The notes under the pieces are model-generated. The model was not told the DNA's origin, did no database searches, and was given only the letters and a program-made list of their open reading frames with translations. Below, in pieces: positions 24,720 through 37,332 of a stretch of DNA of 64,000 nt. Both the position numbers and the translations under genes were made by a program. Position 1 is the first letter of the stretch. Each line of letters begins with the position of its first letter. Source of the stretch: Hypericum androsaemum (lineage: Eukaryota > Streptophyta > Magnoliopsida > Malpighiales > Hypericaceae); contig OZ023190.1 of assembly GCA_963995505.1 (NCBI GenBank), positions 16,610,092 through 16,674,091 on the forward strand. Direction: 5' to 3'.

Positions 24720-25790
24720 TTTACATATATTTTACTATAATTTTTACTAGAAATAAAAATTTGCCACAGAAGTTCTTAACATATTAAATTGTTAATTTCA
24801 TAGTCCAACAATCAACTGTCCCAGTTCGCCCAGAAAGAAGAAAACAAATAAGCAATCCACAAGAGTACACAAGAGTACTCGCACTCACCAAGTGGCTCAG
24901 CAAGTGCCAGGCGTGTTTGAAATTGGAGGAGCTGGCAGCTGCAAGTGAGGTATCGACCGCCAGTAGGGACAAACAGAGACTAAGCGGTTCCGGGACCAAG
25001 GCTCCAGCCCAATATATGATAGCTCCTCTATATAAATCAATGTAATACTCATTGTAATGTGTAACAAAAAGAATGTGTGACAAAAAGTATAGTGACGCAC
25101 AAGAAACTTAGTAAAAAAACTCTAGTTTGGCACTCCCCCAGACATAGCTATTATTGATGAATTTGGTCACCAAATCGTGTTCTCTTCTTTATTTCGATTC
25201 GTTCTTTTTTGATTGCTGGCCTATTATTACACCAAAGAATAAACCTCATCATTGCATACGAACATTATCAGACTATAAAATGCTGTGCATCATTACCCGT
25301 GCCTTACAATTGTTAGAAAAGAAGCAGCAAGAGATCGTAAAAGTTAATAAAACATGGATGGAAAAGTGGAGAGGGAAAGTAGCTGCTATATGAAATAGCA
25401 ATGTATTTAAAAATGGACCGAGAAGCAACTCTTATTTTTTCAATTTTTTAGACTGTCCGATCTGATCGGTTACATCAAGGATTATAAAATAATAAGAAAA
25501 ACGATATAAATACTATCAATATAAGTTAGTTCAGCAAGTGACTAATACTTTTACAAGAAAATCTTGTGCTAAGACTGACAAATGAAAGAACAACATTGAA
25601 AAGGTCCCAGTAAAATAGAACTCGGAATCTAAATATAGAAAAGAGACTATTAATCACGAACTGTTCCTTAGGTACAAAGTACAAACCAACCCGTAAGAAA
25701 AATGAAACTGATGGGACAAAAAATAATAAAAAAGTTAATAACAGGATTATACATAATTTCACAGGCTTAATAATTAACTAGTGCATTATT
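24720..25790. other. Intergenic region, no gene seen
   Basis: AT-rich sequence. The block at about 24800-25090 has more balanced composition and a 99-codon open frame on the minus strand without a known motif; it might be an old LTR or other repeat. The right end should contain the 3' UTR of the EPF-like gene. Confidence 0.35.
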
Positions 25791-25792
25791 AA

Positions 25793-26443
25793 TCAAGGGT
25801 TGAAAATGGCGAGGCCACACTTGCATTTCCATCCTTCGGGTTCATAATTGGCATATTGGACATGGACGGCTTCAGTCTCGGGAATCTGAATAGCGTCACA
25901 GGGGACGCACCCTTCACACTTGTGCTTGCAGCTCGGTGGGCTCGAGCCCAGCCTACTCAGCTCTCCCCTCATTTCTTCACTCCCATAAAAAACGCCATCC
26001 TTATTTCTCAGTTCCTACAACCATTACAGCGTTGTGAGGTCACGATTTCTCCACTATTCTTGTATCGCCAATACTAGTTTGCTAGTGTACAGTCGATCAG
26101 GCTCCATAACCCGAAATTTTTTAAGATCGATGAGTTTTCAAAACAGAAGCATAATTACCTGTCTGAAATGAGAAGCAACTTCTGTGGGGTACTGATGAAG
26201 TTGGTTATCTGTTGACCGTGAAGACGGAACAAAAATGAGAAATGCAATATCCAAAAGTCGAAATGAAGAATATATATTTTTTCAAAGCCAAGAAGAGACT
26301 TGGGAGATGAAATGTGGTTGAAAGGAAGGAAACAGAAGGAGCAAACCTGAAGTGGAGGAATAGGGTCTGCTTGTTGCAGCAGAGTACCAAGTGATGACCT
26401 GCAGAGTTGCCATTAGGAAACAGGGAGATATTCTTATCCTCAT
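25793..26443 (-). CDS. EPIDERMAL PATTERNING FACTOR-like secreted cysteine-rich peptide
   Basis: Three short exons join in phase: 26443-26347, 26208-26159 and 26014-25793. They give 122 residues with GT-AG introns. The protein opens with a hydrophobic signal peptide (residues 1 to about 25: RISPCFLMATLQVITWYSAA). The last exon carries the EPF domain, LGSSPPSCKHKCEGCVPC then YANYEPEGWKCKCG and FNP at the end. The six cysteines (78, 82, 85, 88, 113, 115) fit the C-x3-C-x2-C-x2-C...C-x-C core. Family members are processed in the apoplast and bind ERECTA-type kinases with TOO MANY MOUTHS to control stomatal density or organ growth. The ending Y.NY.P..WKCKC resembles the EPF1/EPFL1-3 side more than stomagen, but the subfamily is not settled. 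A basic dipeptide-containing region before LGSSPP may be the cleavage site. Confidence 0.88.
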
Positions 26444-26690
26444 GTTTCTTCTTCCTTAGTCTTTACTCTTCAAAAAAAGATGATTATTTCTTCTCTTTTT
26501 TATTCTCTCTTTTCCCTCAGAGCCTCATATGGTTTGTGGACCAACGAACAATAATAGACTGAGGGAATTAAATATTTTTGTTATAGCAAGGACGAAGGAA
26601 CCGCGTTTTCCGAGGAATTTCAAAAAAAAATGTTGCGGTATCCCGTGGTTTTTCTTTTCTATTACTGTGTGAGTAATTGTTTTTTTTGAA
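26444..26690. other. Upstream flank of the EPF-like gene
   Basis: Short AT-rich region with CT-rich tracts (about 26485-26520) just upstream of the start codon, probably the leader and promoter. I could not fix a TATA box. Confidence 0.3.
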
Positions 26691-26828
26691 TAATTTAAAT
26701 TTTTTTTGAATAAGTAAAATTGTATTACTCCTCGAAATATTCCAAAGGTAGTTACAACTTAGATAAATATATTAAAGTAGCACCTACTAGAACAACAAAA
26801 GAGGATCCTCCTACCACACTGCTTGGTT
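26690..26828 (-). mobile_element. Possible LINE 3' end fragment
   Basis: TTTTTTTTGAATAAGTAAAATTGTATTACTCC resembles the T-run plus AAAAGTAGAATTGTATTAATC at the minus-strand LINE end at 49053. It could be the 3' end of the same LINE whose ORF1 lies on the other side of the copia element, which would make the copia a nested insertion. The piece is too short to prove this. Confidence 0.35.
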
Positions 26829-27312
26829 CAAAAGTGGAAAGCCCAAATTAGGAAGTCAAATATAGAATGGGAAAAGACAATCCCACATTGAAAAATTGTA
26901 CCAACTTTTCATAGTTTATAAGAAGATGTTCCTTAGTAGCTAGGAAATAAATTGACCATCTGGAAAGCCAACTCGGACCGTTGCGACACCATCTGAGCAC
27001 GAGCACGGGTACGTGCGCATGGCGCATTGGACGCAGTTGCATCTCACCCTACTACAACTTGCATAAGCATTCATTAGCAATTGTAGGCTCTCTCTCCCTC
27101 TCTCAGAAAGTTCCGAATATCTGACGGTTCGCCAGAAGCTTCGAGGGTTGTTGTGCTACAACCGCGAAGTTTGAAAGTCGTCGTATCTTGGGGACGATTG
27201 CCGTAGCCCGTAAGCACTGAATACGGGGCAATCTAGTCTTACGGAGAAAGAGTCTAACTCTTGCCTCGACTTACAAGATCCTAATCAAGTACACCACCTC
27301 CTATGAACAACA
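26829..27312 (+). repeat. Copia 5' LTR, truncated and internally deleted
   Basis: It aligns with the 3' LTR at 31790-32728: CAAAAGTGG..., AAAGACAATCCCACATT, AAATAAATTGACCA.CTGGAAAGCCAACTCGGACC, and the long 3' part from CTACAACTTGCA to GAACAACA. The first 30-40 bp are missing, and about 400 bp present in the 3' LTR are absent after GGCGCATTGGACGCA (about 27035). It is more diverged from the two 3' LTR copies than they are from each other. Confidence 0.8.
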
Positions 27313-30300
27313 ATCGTAAGACGAGATTTGTGTACTTGAAGATGGTATCATCAAGCTCTGCTCAGGCACCAGTACCGACTGTCCCGGGAGCTGTCCACGC
27401 CGAAATACCGGCCAAATTCAATGGCACCGAGTTCAAGAGATGGCAACAACAGATGCTGTTTTACTTGACAATGCTCAACTTGGTTCGATTCTTCAAGGAA
27501 GAAGCTCCGAAGGTGGCAGAAAATGAGGCTGATCAACAGAAGATCAACGCCCTAGATGCATGGAGTCACATCGACTTCCTATATCGTAACTATGTCCTGA
27601 ATGGATTAGACGACACCCTTTACAATATCTATGCAGGTGCCAAGACTGCGAAAGAATTGTGGGATTCTCTGGAGAAGAAGTACAAGACGGAAGATGTCGG
27701 GATGAAGAAATTCATCGTTGGAAGGTTTCTCGACTTTCAGATGATGGACTCTAAGAAGGTCATAGACCAAGTTCAGGAGCTACAGCTGATTCTACATGAG
27801 AATCACGTCAAAGGCATGCAACTCAGCGAGTCTTTCCAGGTGGCTGCTCTAATTGAGAAGCTACTTCCATGTGGAATGACTTCAAAAACTACCTCAAGTG
27901 TAAAAGGAAGGGCATAGGGCTGGAAGACCTGATCGTGAGACTGATGATCGAGGAAGACAACCGAAAGTTCGAGGTCAAGGCCAGCAGGACTAACTCCGAG
28001 GCTAAGGTACACCTCGCCGAAGGTGACACCGGCAAGAAGAGGAAGAAGCCCAGAAATAAGTAGGAGAAGTAAGAGCCAAAGTAAAAGAAGGCTAAGAAGA
28101 TCAAGGACAATTACTACAACTGCGATAAGCTCGGACACATGGCAAAAGATTGTCGCCTGCCTAAGAGGGACGATCGTGAGAAGGCTAATCTGGCCGAAGA
28201 CCTGTCTGAGCTAGACTTATCCGCCGTAGTATTTGAAGCCAATCTGGTAGATAATCCAAGAGAGTAGTTCGTCGACACCGAGGCAACCCGACACATCTGC
28301 TCAGACAAGGAGATGTTCTCGACCTATATCCCAATCAACGGACGAAAGTTATTTATGGGTAACTCCGTAACTTCTCCTGTAGTCGGGCTAGGCCAGGTAG
28401 TGTTGAAGCTGACCTCTGAAAAAGAGCTGACCCTCAAGGATGTGCTGCATATCCTAGACATTCGTAAGAATTTAGTATCCGCCTCACTGTTAAGCAAAGC
28501 TGGGATAAAGCTAGTATTCGAGGCCGATAGGTTTGTATTGACTAAGGCTGGTACCTTTGTAGAAAAGGGTTACCTCGAGAGGGAGCTCTTCAAGATGAAT
28601 GTAATAACTGTCAAACGCGCATTTAATGGCCCTAATAAAATTGTTAATTCTTCTTACTTGGCTGAGTGTTCTAACTTATGGAATGATAGATTAGGACACA
28701 TAAATTTAAGCTCTCTAAGAAAGTTAGTAAGTTTAAATTTATTGCCTAAAATAGAGTTTGACCCAAACAATAAATGTGAAGTATGTGTAGAGGCAAAAAT
28801 GACCAAAGCACCTTTTCATTCAGTGGAAAGAAGTACTACACCTTTAGAGTTAATTCATACCAACATATGTGATATGAAACACGTGCAAACTGGAGGTGGA
28901 AAAAAGTATTTTATCACATTTATTGATGATTGCACAAGGTACTATTATGTACATCTCTTGAAAGGAAAAGACGAAGCTCTAGAAGCTTTCAAGAGTTATA
29001 AGAATGAGGTTAAAAATTAACTTAGCACTAAAATCAAGATGATTCGAAGTGATATAGGAGGAGAATATGTAGCTCTGTTCAAGAAATTCTATCAACAACA
29101 TAGCATTATTCATCAGACAACTGCTTCATACTCACCTCAATCAAATGGCTTAGCTGAACGCAAGAATCGAACTCTCAAGGAGATGATGAGTGCTATGTTG
29201 ATTAGTTCAGACTTACCCCAAAACATGTGGGGAGAAGCTGTGCTCTCAGCTAATCACATTCTAAACAAACTGCTACACAAGAAATGGGATAAAACTCCAT
29301 ATGAACTATGGAAAGGGAGAAAGTCTTCCTACAGTTACCTTAAAGTGTGGGGGTGCCTAGCCAAGGTAGAAATACCTCCGCCTAAAAGGGTGAGAATAGG
29401 ACCCAAGACCGTTGACAGCATTTTTATCGGATATGCTTACAACAGTAGCGCCTATCGATTTCTAGTGAACAAGTCTAAAAACTCTGAAATTAACGAGGGA
29501 ATGGTCATGGAATCAAGGAATGCAATATTCTTTGAGAATATCTTTCCAAACAAGGAGAGGAAAGACCCAAGCTCTAATAAAAGAGCTCATGAAGCTACTC
29601 AAGGTTCTCATCAAGTTGCTAAGGAACCTAAATGCGACAAAAGGGCCAGAACGGTCAAGTCATTTGGTTCAGATTTTCTGACGTACGTGTTAGAAAATGA
29701 ACCTAGGACAATCAAAGAGGCATTATCTAGTCCAAATGCTCCTCTTTCAAAAGAAGGTATCAATAGTGAGATAGAATCTATCATGCAAAACTACACGTGG
29801 AAAATCGTGGATCTCCCACCAGGTTGTAAACCTTTAGGTTACAAGTGGATCCTTAAAAGAAAATACAAAGCTGATGGATCAATCGAATAAGTACAAAGCT
29901 CGGTTGGTAGCTAAAGGGTTCAAACAGAAGGAAGGATATGATTTCTTTGACACGTATTCGCCGGTCACAAGAATCACATCTATTAGAGTACTCATAGCTG
30001 TCACAACACTCTATAATCTCGAGATACATCAGATAGATGTAAAAATGGCTTTCCTAAATGGAGAACTGGAAGAGGAGATATATATAGAATAACCTGAAGG
30101 GTTTGTTGCCCCCCGGACAAGAACATAAGGTATGCAAGTTGGTCAAGTTACTGTACGGGCTGAAACAGGCGCCGAAACAGTGGCATGAGAAATTTGACAG
30201 AACAATGATGTCAAATGGCTTTATGATCAATGAGTGTGATAAATGTGTATACATTAAAGGCACACCTGATGCTTACGTGATTGTATGCATGTATGTTGAC

Positions 30301-30985
30301 GACATGCTAATCATAGGAAGTAGTAATGATCTTATCGTGAAAACTAAGAACATGTTAAAGAACAACTTTGACATAAAAGATATCGGTCTAGCTGACGTTA
30401 TACTAGGAATTAAAATCTCTAGGACGATGGAAGGAATTGTCTTGTCACAATCTCACTACGTTGAGAATGTACTCAAGAAATTCAAAGCTTTTGACAAACC
30501 TCCAGCTAAGACTCCGGTAGACCTAAGTCTACACTTAGCTAAAAATAGAGGGAACCCAGTATCTCAACTGAAATATGCAAAGATTATTGGGAGCCTGATA
30601 TACTTAACTAATTGTACACGCCCTGATATTGCTTATTCAGTTAGCAAGCTTAGTAGATTCACAAGCAATCTAGGAACAGATCACTGGCTAGCTCTGAAAA
30701 GGGTTCTAAAATATCTAAAATATATTTTAAACTATGGCATACTGTATACGAGATATCTAGCTGTATTAGACGGATACATTGATGCGAATTAGATATCGGA
30801 CACTAAAGACTCCAAATCCACTAGTGGTTATGTGTTCACCATAGGTGGAGGAGCTGTGTCATGGAAATCCTCTAAACAAATGTGCATAGCTCGATCCACC
30901 ATGGAGTCAGAGTTTATAGCACTAGACAAAGCTGGAGAAGAAGCTGAATGGCTCAGAAACTTCCTAGAGGATATTCCATGTTGAA
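27303..30985 (+). pseudogene. Ty1-copia gag-pol, broken by stops and frameshifts
   Basis: Order is gag (27303-27917, then shifted), zinc knuckle (about 28117-28160), protease, integrase (28313-29890), reverse transcriptase (29874-30790) and RNase H (to 30984). That is the Ty1-copia order, with integrase before the reverse transcriptase. Recognised marks are the core D-x-G-like VDTEATRHIC, WNDRLGH, the integrase DDCTRYYYV...GEYV...SPQSNGLAERKNRTL, YSPVTR, YGLKQAPKQWH, the reverse transcriptase box YVDDM and MESEFIAL. Defects include a frameshift near 27890, the first Cys of the zinc knuckle changed to Tyr, and stops near 28063, 28267, 29019, 29888, 30091 and 30790. It cannot make a working polyprotein. 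Confidence 0.92.
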
Positions 30986-31789
30986 ACAAGCCTGTGCCCC
31001 ATGTATTGATACATTGTGATAGCATGTCTGCAATTGGGAGAGCACAAAATACAATGTACAACGGTAAGTCTCGACACATCCATAGGAGACATAACACCGT
31101 TAGGTAATTGATCTCTGGTAGTATAATTATCATTGATTATGTGAAGTCCAAGGACAATATAGCTGATCCTTTGACGAAAGGAATCAACAGAGATCAAATG
31201 TATAACACAATAAGGGGAATGGGGTTAAAACCCACACATTAAAGAACATTCATAGCGGTAACTCAACCATGATGAGTGGAGATCCCACAAACTTGATTCA
31301 ATGAGACAACTAAGTTATGGATGGTTCAGATGATTATTTGAAACCCTTCCCATTCTCAGAAGCTGCCCAAGTGCGAACCTGCAGAGGTGTGGTAAGGTTA
31401 AGCGTCTACATTTTTAATGATTCCTATACCAGGAAAAGGTAGAGTATGGCAGGATACTCCTAATAGGAGATCACATATATAAATATGAAGTGAGGCCGCT
31501 TCAAATGAAAAAACACTTATGAATCCAAGATAAGATTCATGGCCGAAACAGACATAACGTGAGAACCAAAAAATATTAGAGATATCATTGTATAAATGTT
31601 ATTGTCTAGGTTTACATAAAAAGGCTGACAAGTTCAAGACATCGCGTTCACTGAGCAGCAAGTAAATCTGATAACATCTTACTAGAGAAGGTTCAAAGCC
31701 GTAAGCTACCTATCTCGATGCAATGATATTTCGTCGAAACTTTTTCTAAAAAGTATCAGCATGCATTAATCATCATTCATGTAGGGGAT

Positions 31790-32728
31790 TGTTAGATTTT
31801 TTGAATGTTAATTAAAGCAAAAAGCCCAAAAGTGGGAAACCCAATATGGAATAGGAAAAGACAATCCCACATTAGAAAGTGGCACAAACTTTTTCTAGTT
31901 TATAAGGAGATGATCATTAGTAGCTAGAAAATAAATTGACCACCTGGAAAGCCAACTCGGACCTTTGCTAGGATGGTACGTAGCACGAGCACGAGTACGA
32001 GTACGAGCACGAGCATGGCGCATTAGACGCAAATCGCAATGGGCACTTTGTGGTGCACTTGGTACTTCGCACATGCGCATTGTTGCGAGGAGCTAGAGGA
32101 GCTTTCGAGTTTTACCGAAGCTCAGAAATCACTCAGGCTACTCGGATAAAGAGGCACAAAGGGTTGGAACATCCCGGAGACTTCTAGACGGCCAAAGGGT
32201 TGCAAGATTCCTCGCAAAGGAGTGCGAACGAAGGTCTGTCCTTCCGAATGGTCACAAAATAGTGCAGAAAGGTGCTTGTGCTCAGATGCCCACCGAAGGG
32301 ACACAAGTAGAGGACTGCCTGTCGAAGGGATCCAAAATGCCACCGAAGAGCCATGAGCACAGCCAGTCAGCCAGCTGGCCGAATGGATGCGCCCCTTCGG
32401 AGTGCCTGCCTTCCTCCCATCAAGCGCATATAAATAGGTCTCTCCCCCTCATTTGTATCTCACCCCACTACAACTTGCACAAGCATTCATTAGCAATTGT
32501 AGGCTCTCTCTCCCTCTCTCAGAAAGTTTCGAATATCCGACAGTTCGCCCGAAGCTTCGAGGATCGTTGTGCTACGAACTCGAAGTCCGAAAGTCGTTGT
32601 ATCTTGGGGATGCTTGCCGTAACCCGTAAGCACTGAATACGGGGCAATCTCGTCTTACGGAGAAAGAGTCTAACTCTTACCTCGACTTACAAGATCCTAA
32701 TCAAGTACACTACCTCCTACGAACAACA
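31790..32728 (+). repeat. Copia 3' LTR (copy 1)
   Basis: The 939 bp LTR starts TGTTAGATTTTTTGAATG after a purine tract and ends GAACAACA. It contains a CACGAGCACGAGTACGAG short repeat (about 31983-32014) and a TATA-like CATATAAATAGG (about 32426) that fits an LTR promoter. A TCTCTCTCCCTCTCTC tract lies downstream of it. Confidence 0.85.
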
Positions 32729-32898
32729 AATAGTCACCAGAGCAAATAACTAGATTGATACCCTTGTGAGGACCACAAAAATAGAGCACTCCCACACAAA
32801 AAAAGCCAAAATAATCAAGGAGGGTCATAGACCTTTAATTGATTTTTGCGGGTAGCAACACTTCGGAGACCTTCCAAAATATGTGTAGCTTTAGCATC

Positions 32899-34592
32899 CT
32901 AAGTCATTCCGATCTTCTCATGATCATTCCAAATATCATTTACCAGTTCAACTTGTCGGAGATCAAATATTGATTGCTCCTCAATTCCAGCCAGAATAGA
33001 AGCAAGGCTGATGTCTTCCGGAGGTTTGGGTGGTGTTTTAATTATGACTCTCTTCGGAGGAATCTTGACGAGAGCTGCCGCCTTGCTCAATCTTGAGCTC
33101 GACCTGATCGGGGTTAAAATTCTCTTATCTTTTCTGGCTGCTGATCGCTGCACCTCCGCGGTATGCTCCTTTTTCGTTTGTTGGAGAATTACGTCAATAA
33201 TTTGTTGGGTGAGCTTATTCACCCAAATCTCATCTTCCAACATTGTAGAGACCTCCAAACAAAAGCCTGAGTTTCAAGCCAGTTGTAAGCCATCCTCTAC
33301 GTCAACTATAGGCTCCTCCAAGTTGGAGGCCACAACTTTAGCCTCTGCCACCTCCAAGTTGCAGGATAAAAGAGCATCGACTAAATTAACCTGTTAGGCA
33401 CCCTCCTCCAAATTTGCTAGATCATTTTCGGTCACCTCCTTAACAGTGACATCAACCTCTCCATCTTCCTTAGTACAAGGAGAGTGAACATTACCTGGGT
33501 TGCCACACTGTAGTTTTCCACTATCGACTGCCAATGAGCCAAAAAAATTTCTTTTGTTGGTATCCCCAAAACAACCAAATATCTCACCGGAGGTCAAAGA
33601 ATCAAAGACCACCAGAGCTTGAAACTCTGATGCGATGATTGTGTGAGAAGCCCCTCCAATTTTGACCCTGAAACTCTTTGAAATTGTCACCATCAGTATA
33701 GTAGAGATGAGCAGCTGGGCAACATCTAGCCTTTTCTTGGTTCCCATTGAGTTATGAATAAGGATGAGTTCCCCTAGCGAGGAAGAATTCTATTCGAAGA
33801 ACTCTAGTGTCCAGACATAGATAGGTATACCGTGTAGATTTACCCATGCACACCTGGTGTCTGATCGATATTCCTTAGCTCATGGAGCTATTGTCTTGAA
33901 GAAAGGTTGAAGGCTGCAACACCAAGCCCGCATATCAACCTCGGTTGCAAAGGTTATTAGGACTGCATCACGACCAACGATCTTCATTTGGAAGCATCTA
34001 ACCCCACATCTGAATAAATCCTGGTGGATGGACCTCATCTGCTTTGGATCATGAAAGACAGCCACCACACTCTTATTAACCCAGTTCGTGAAGATGTCTT
34101 CTGGTGGGTCATGAATTAGCTCTTCCTCCGGTAAAGCCGTAGCTTGAGTTGGTTGAGAGGGAATTCTCAAGGCATCAACAAAGGACTTATTTTTCTCCGC
34201 CCAAGTACTAACTGTGCGTATAGGCTATTGCACCCTTTACGCAGACTTTAAAGGACCCCCGCACGAATTTGGAGATAGAGACAAAAACCTTTTTCTTGCC
34301 TATGATTGTTCTGCTTGTCTTGTCAATTAAAGCCTGCACATTCAGCTTCATATCCACTCGTACAAACCCAAAGCGAGAGCCTCTCTGTGACAGTTTGGCT
34401 GGCACGAAAGAATCCTCAACTCTACCAAACTTTTCAATCCACTGTCACAGAGCCCCAACATTCCAAGCAAATGGAATGTTATCAATGAACAATGTTATCC
34501 TACGAACCTCTTTTCCTTGAACTTGCTCCTTCGTTACCTGAGGATGCGCTTCATCGTCTCCTTCATCGTCGGCTTCTGCTTCGGCAGCCATA
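32899..34592 (-). pseudogene. L1-type LINE ORF1 (RRM-like nucleic acid-binding protein), copy 1, broken
   Basis: Reading from an ATG at 34592 (MAAEAEADDEGDDEAHPQ), the frame goes through an RRM-like segment (LFIDNIPFAWNVGAL... GRVEDSFVPAKLSQRGSRFGFVRV). Then come WVNKSVVAVFHD... and GIPIYVW, typical of the gag-like ORF1 of plant L1 elements. In-frame stops occur in the RRM (TGG to TGA near 34444), near 34208, 33880, 33790 and 33394. No ORF2 follows; instead the copia LTR begins 170 bp downstream. A G/A-rich leader lies upstream (34600-34920). Confidence 0.75.
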
Positions 34593-35252
34593 TGAGAGGG
34601 CCCACCGCCGCCGCTCGCCCTTCCCGGAGGGAGGGATGTGGCGGTGGCACCCCTGGAAGAAAGAGTTAAAAACAGAGATTGAAATACAAAAATTGAGAGG
34701 ATTGGAGATTAGGGTTCAAGAAAAACGATTTGGGAATTTTTTATCGAAAGAGAAAAAGGAGAGAAAAAATTAAGGGAGAAAGTACTCCACCACCTCCCCC
34801 AGGCCTTCTCTCCGGTGGAAGGCGGAAGGGAGAGGCGGCGGGAACCAGAAAGCAAGTTGAAAGAGTGTTCGATTGGGGGAGGATTAAAGGATGGGTTCAA
34901 ATGGGGGAGGGTTGAACGGGGAAAACTAAAGGGAATTTGGGGGTTTTTTTTCCGGCGCGTTCCTATTCCTTGTGTGAGATATTGTATTGTAAATAGATAT
35001 CGGTTCAATCGATTAATTTAATTTTGAATAAAAAATAATATGAATAGTGATATATTTCAACAATTATAAAAAAATTGATGTTGTGAGAACTGGTGTCCAT
35101 GACATTTGACAACTCAATTACTTGGAATTTGGAACTGTGCCTGAGATTCTCAAAATTAAAAATTATATGAAACAGAGTTCAGCTTGGACTTGTGGTTTTC
35201 ACAGTTCCGACTTTCTCTATCACAAAAGAATTGTCCATCGGAAACCTGAGCT
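34593..35252. other. LINE leader and unassigned sequence, copy 1
   Basis: About 350 bp of G/A-rich sequence probably forms the 5' UTR of the LINE. It is followed by AT-rich DNA and an unassigned piece (35090-35252) with ACAGTTCCGACTTTCTC. The same piece in the second copy runs on into unique sequence at 39687. Confidence 0.4.
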
Positions 35253-36223
35253 CACTAGTGGTTATGTGTTCACCATAGGTGGAGGAGCTGTGTCATGGAA
35301 ATCCTCTAAACAAATGTGCATAGATCGATCCACCATGGAGTCAGAGTTTATAGCACTAGACAAAGCTGGAGAAGAAGCTGAATGGCTCAGAAACTTCCTA
35401 GAGGATATTCCATGTTGAAACAAGCCTGTGCCCCATGTATTGATACATTTTGATAGCATGTCTGCAATTGGGAGAGCACAAAATACAATGTACAACGGTA
35501 AGTCTCGACACATCCATAGGAGACATAACACCGTTAGGTAATTGATATCTGGTAGTATAATTATCATTAATTATGTGAAGTTCAAGGACAATATAGCTGA
35601 TCCTTTGACGAAAGGAATCAACAGAGATCAAATGTATAACACAATAAGGGGAATGGGGTTAAAACCCACACATTAAAGAACATTCATAGCGGTAACTCAA
35701 CCATGATGAGTGGAGATCCCACAAACTTGATTCAATGAGACAACTAAGTTATGGATGGTTCAGATGATTATTTGGAACCCTTCCCATTCTCAGAAGCTGC
35801 CCAAGTGCGAACCTGCAGAGGTGTGGTAAGGTTAAGCGTCTACGTTTTTAATGATTCCTATACCAGGAAAAGGTAGAGTATGGCAGGATACTCCTAATAG
35901 GAGATCACATATATAAATGTGAAGTGAGGCCGCTTCAAATGAAAAAACACTTATGAATCCAAGATAAGATTCATGGCCGAAACAGACATAACGTGAGAAC
36001 CAAAAAATATTAGAGATATCATTGTATAAATGTTATTGTCTAGGTTTACATAAAAAGGCTGACAAGTTCAAGACATCGCGTTCACTGAGCAGCAAGTAAA
36101 TCTGATAACATCTTACTAGAGAAGGTTCAAAGCCGTAAGCTACCTATCTCGATGCAATGATATTTCGTCGAAACTTTTTCTAAAAAGTATCAGCATGCAT
36201 TAATCATCATTCATGTAGGGGAT

Positions 36224-37162
36224 TGTTAGATTTTTTGAATGTTAATTAAAGCAAAAAGCCCAAAAGTGGGAAACCCAATATGGAATAGGAAAAGACAATC
36301 CCACATTAAAAAGTGGCACAAACTTTTTCTAGTTTATAAGGAGATGATCATTAGTAGCTAGAAAATAAATTGACCACCTGGAAAGCCAACTCGGACCGTT
36401 GCTAGGATGGTACGTAGCACGAGCACGAGTACGAGTACGAGCACGAGCATGGCGCATTAGACGCAGATCGCAATGGGCACTTTGTAGTGCACTTGGTACT
36501 TCGCACATGCACATTGTTGCGAGGAGCTAGAGGAGCTTTCGAGTTTTACCGAAGCTCAGAAATCACTCAGGCTACTCGGATGAAGAGGCACAAAGGGCTG
36601 GAACATCCCGGAGACTTCTAGACAGCCGAAGGGTTGCAAGATTCCTCGCAAAGGAGTGCGAACGAAGGTCTGTCCTTCCGAATGGTCACAAAATAGTGCA
36701 GAAAGGTGCTTGTGCTCAGATGCCCACCGAAGGGACACAAGTAGAGGACTGCCTGTCGAAGGGATCCAAAATGCCACCGAAGAGCCATGAGCACAGCCAG
36801 TCAGCCAGCTGGCCGAATGGATGCGCCCCTTCGGAGTGCCTGCCTTCCTCCCATCAAGCGCATATAAATAGGTCTCTCCCCCTCATTTGTATCTCACCCC
36901 ACTACAACTTGCACAAGCATTCATTAGCAATTGTAGGCTCTCTCTCCCTCTCTCAGAAAGTTTCGAATATCCGACAGTTCGCCCGAAGCTTCGAGGATCG
37001 TTGTGCTACGAACTCGAAGTCCGAAAGTCGTTGTATCTTGGGGATGCTTGCCGTAACCCGTAAGCACTGAATACGGGGCAATCTCGTCTTACGGAGAAAG
37101 AGTCTAACTCTTACCTCGACTTACAAGATCCTAATCAAGTACACTACCTCCTACGAACAACA
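36224..37162 (+). repeat. Copia 3' LTR (copy 2)
   Basis: The second copy of the LTR at 31790-32728, produced by the segmental duplication and not by transposition, since the flanking sequence on both sides is duplicated with it. Confidence 0.9.
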
Positions 37163-37332
37163 AATAGTCACCAGAGCAAATAACTAGATTGATACCTTTG
37201 TGAGGACCACAAAAATAGAGCACTCCCACACAAAAAAAGCCAAAATAATCAAGGAGGGTCATAGACCTTTAATTGATTTTTGCGGGTAGCAACACTTCGG
37301 AGACCTTCCAAAATATGTGTAGCTTTAGCATC

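Larger units (their letters stand above)
26829..32728 (+). mobile_element. Decayed Ty1-copia LTR retrotransposon
   Basis: The element is composed of a damaged 5' LTR, a broken gag-pol and a complete 3' LTR (31790-32728). A purine-rich tract GTAGGGGAT lies right before the 3' LTR start TGTTAGATTT; the LTR ends ACAACA. The part from 30819 (in RNase H) to the right end belongs to a 4434 bp tandem duplication, so the locus carries three LTRs. Confidence 0.9.
30819..35252. repeat. 4434 bp tandem segmental duplication, first copy
   Basis: Starting in the copia RNase H (CACTAGTGGTTATGTG), the segment covers the 3' end of copia, its 3' LTR, a minus-strand LINE ORF1 and about 600 bp beyond. It is repeated at 35253-39686 at a constant offset of 4434 bp, with scattered single-base changes and no net length change. 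The breakpoints share the three bases CAC. Confidence 0.97.

Noticed and set aside
24784..25083. Small membrane protein of 99 residues
   Set aside because: The hydrophobic look comes from CT-rich sequence. There is no family match, and a second frame is open in parallel.
35122..35418. Independent gene fused to RNase H at the duplication border
   Set aside because: The frame simply runs across the tandem duplication junction into the copied copia RNase H.
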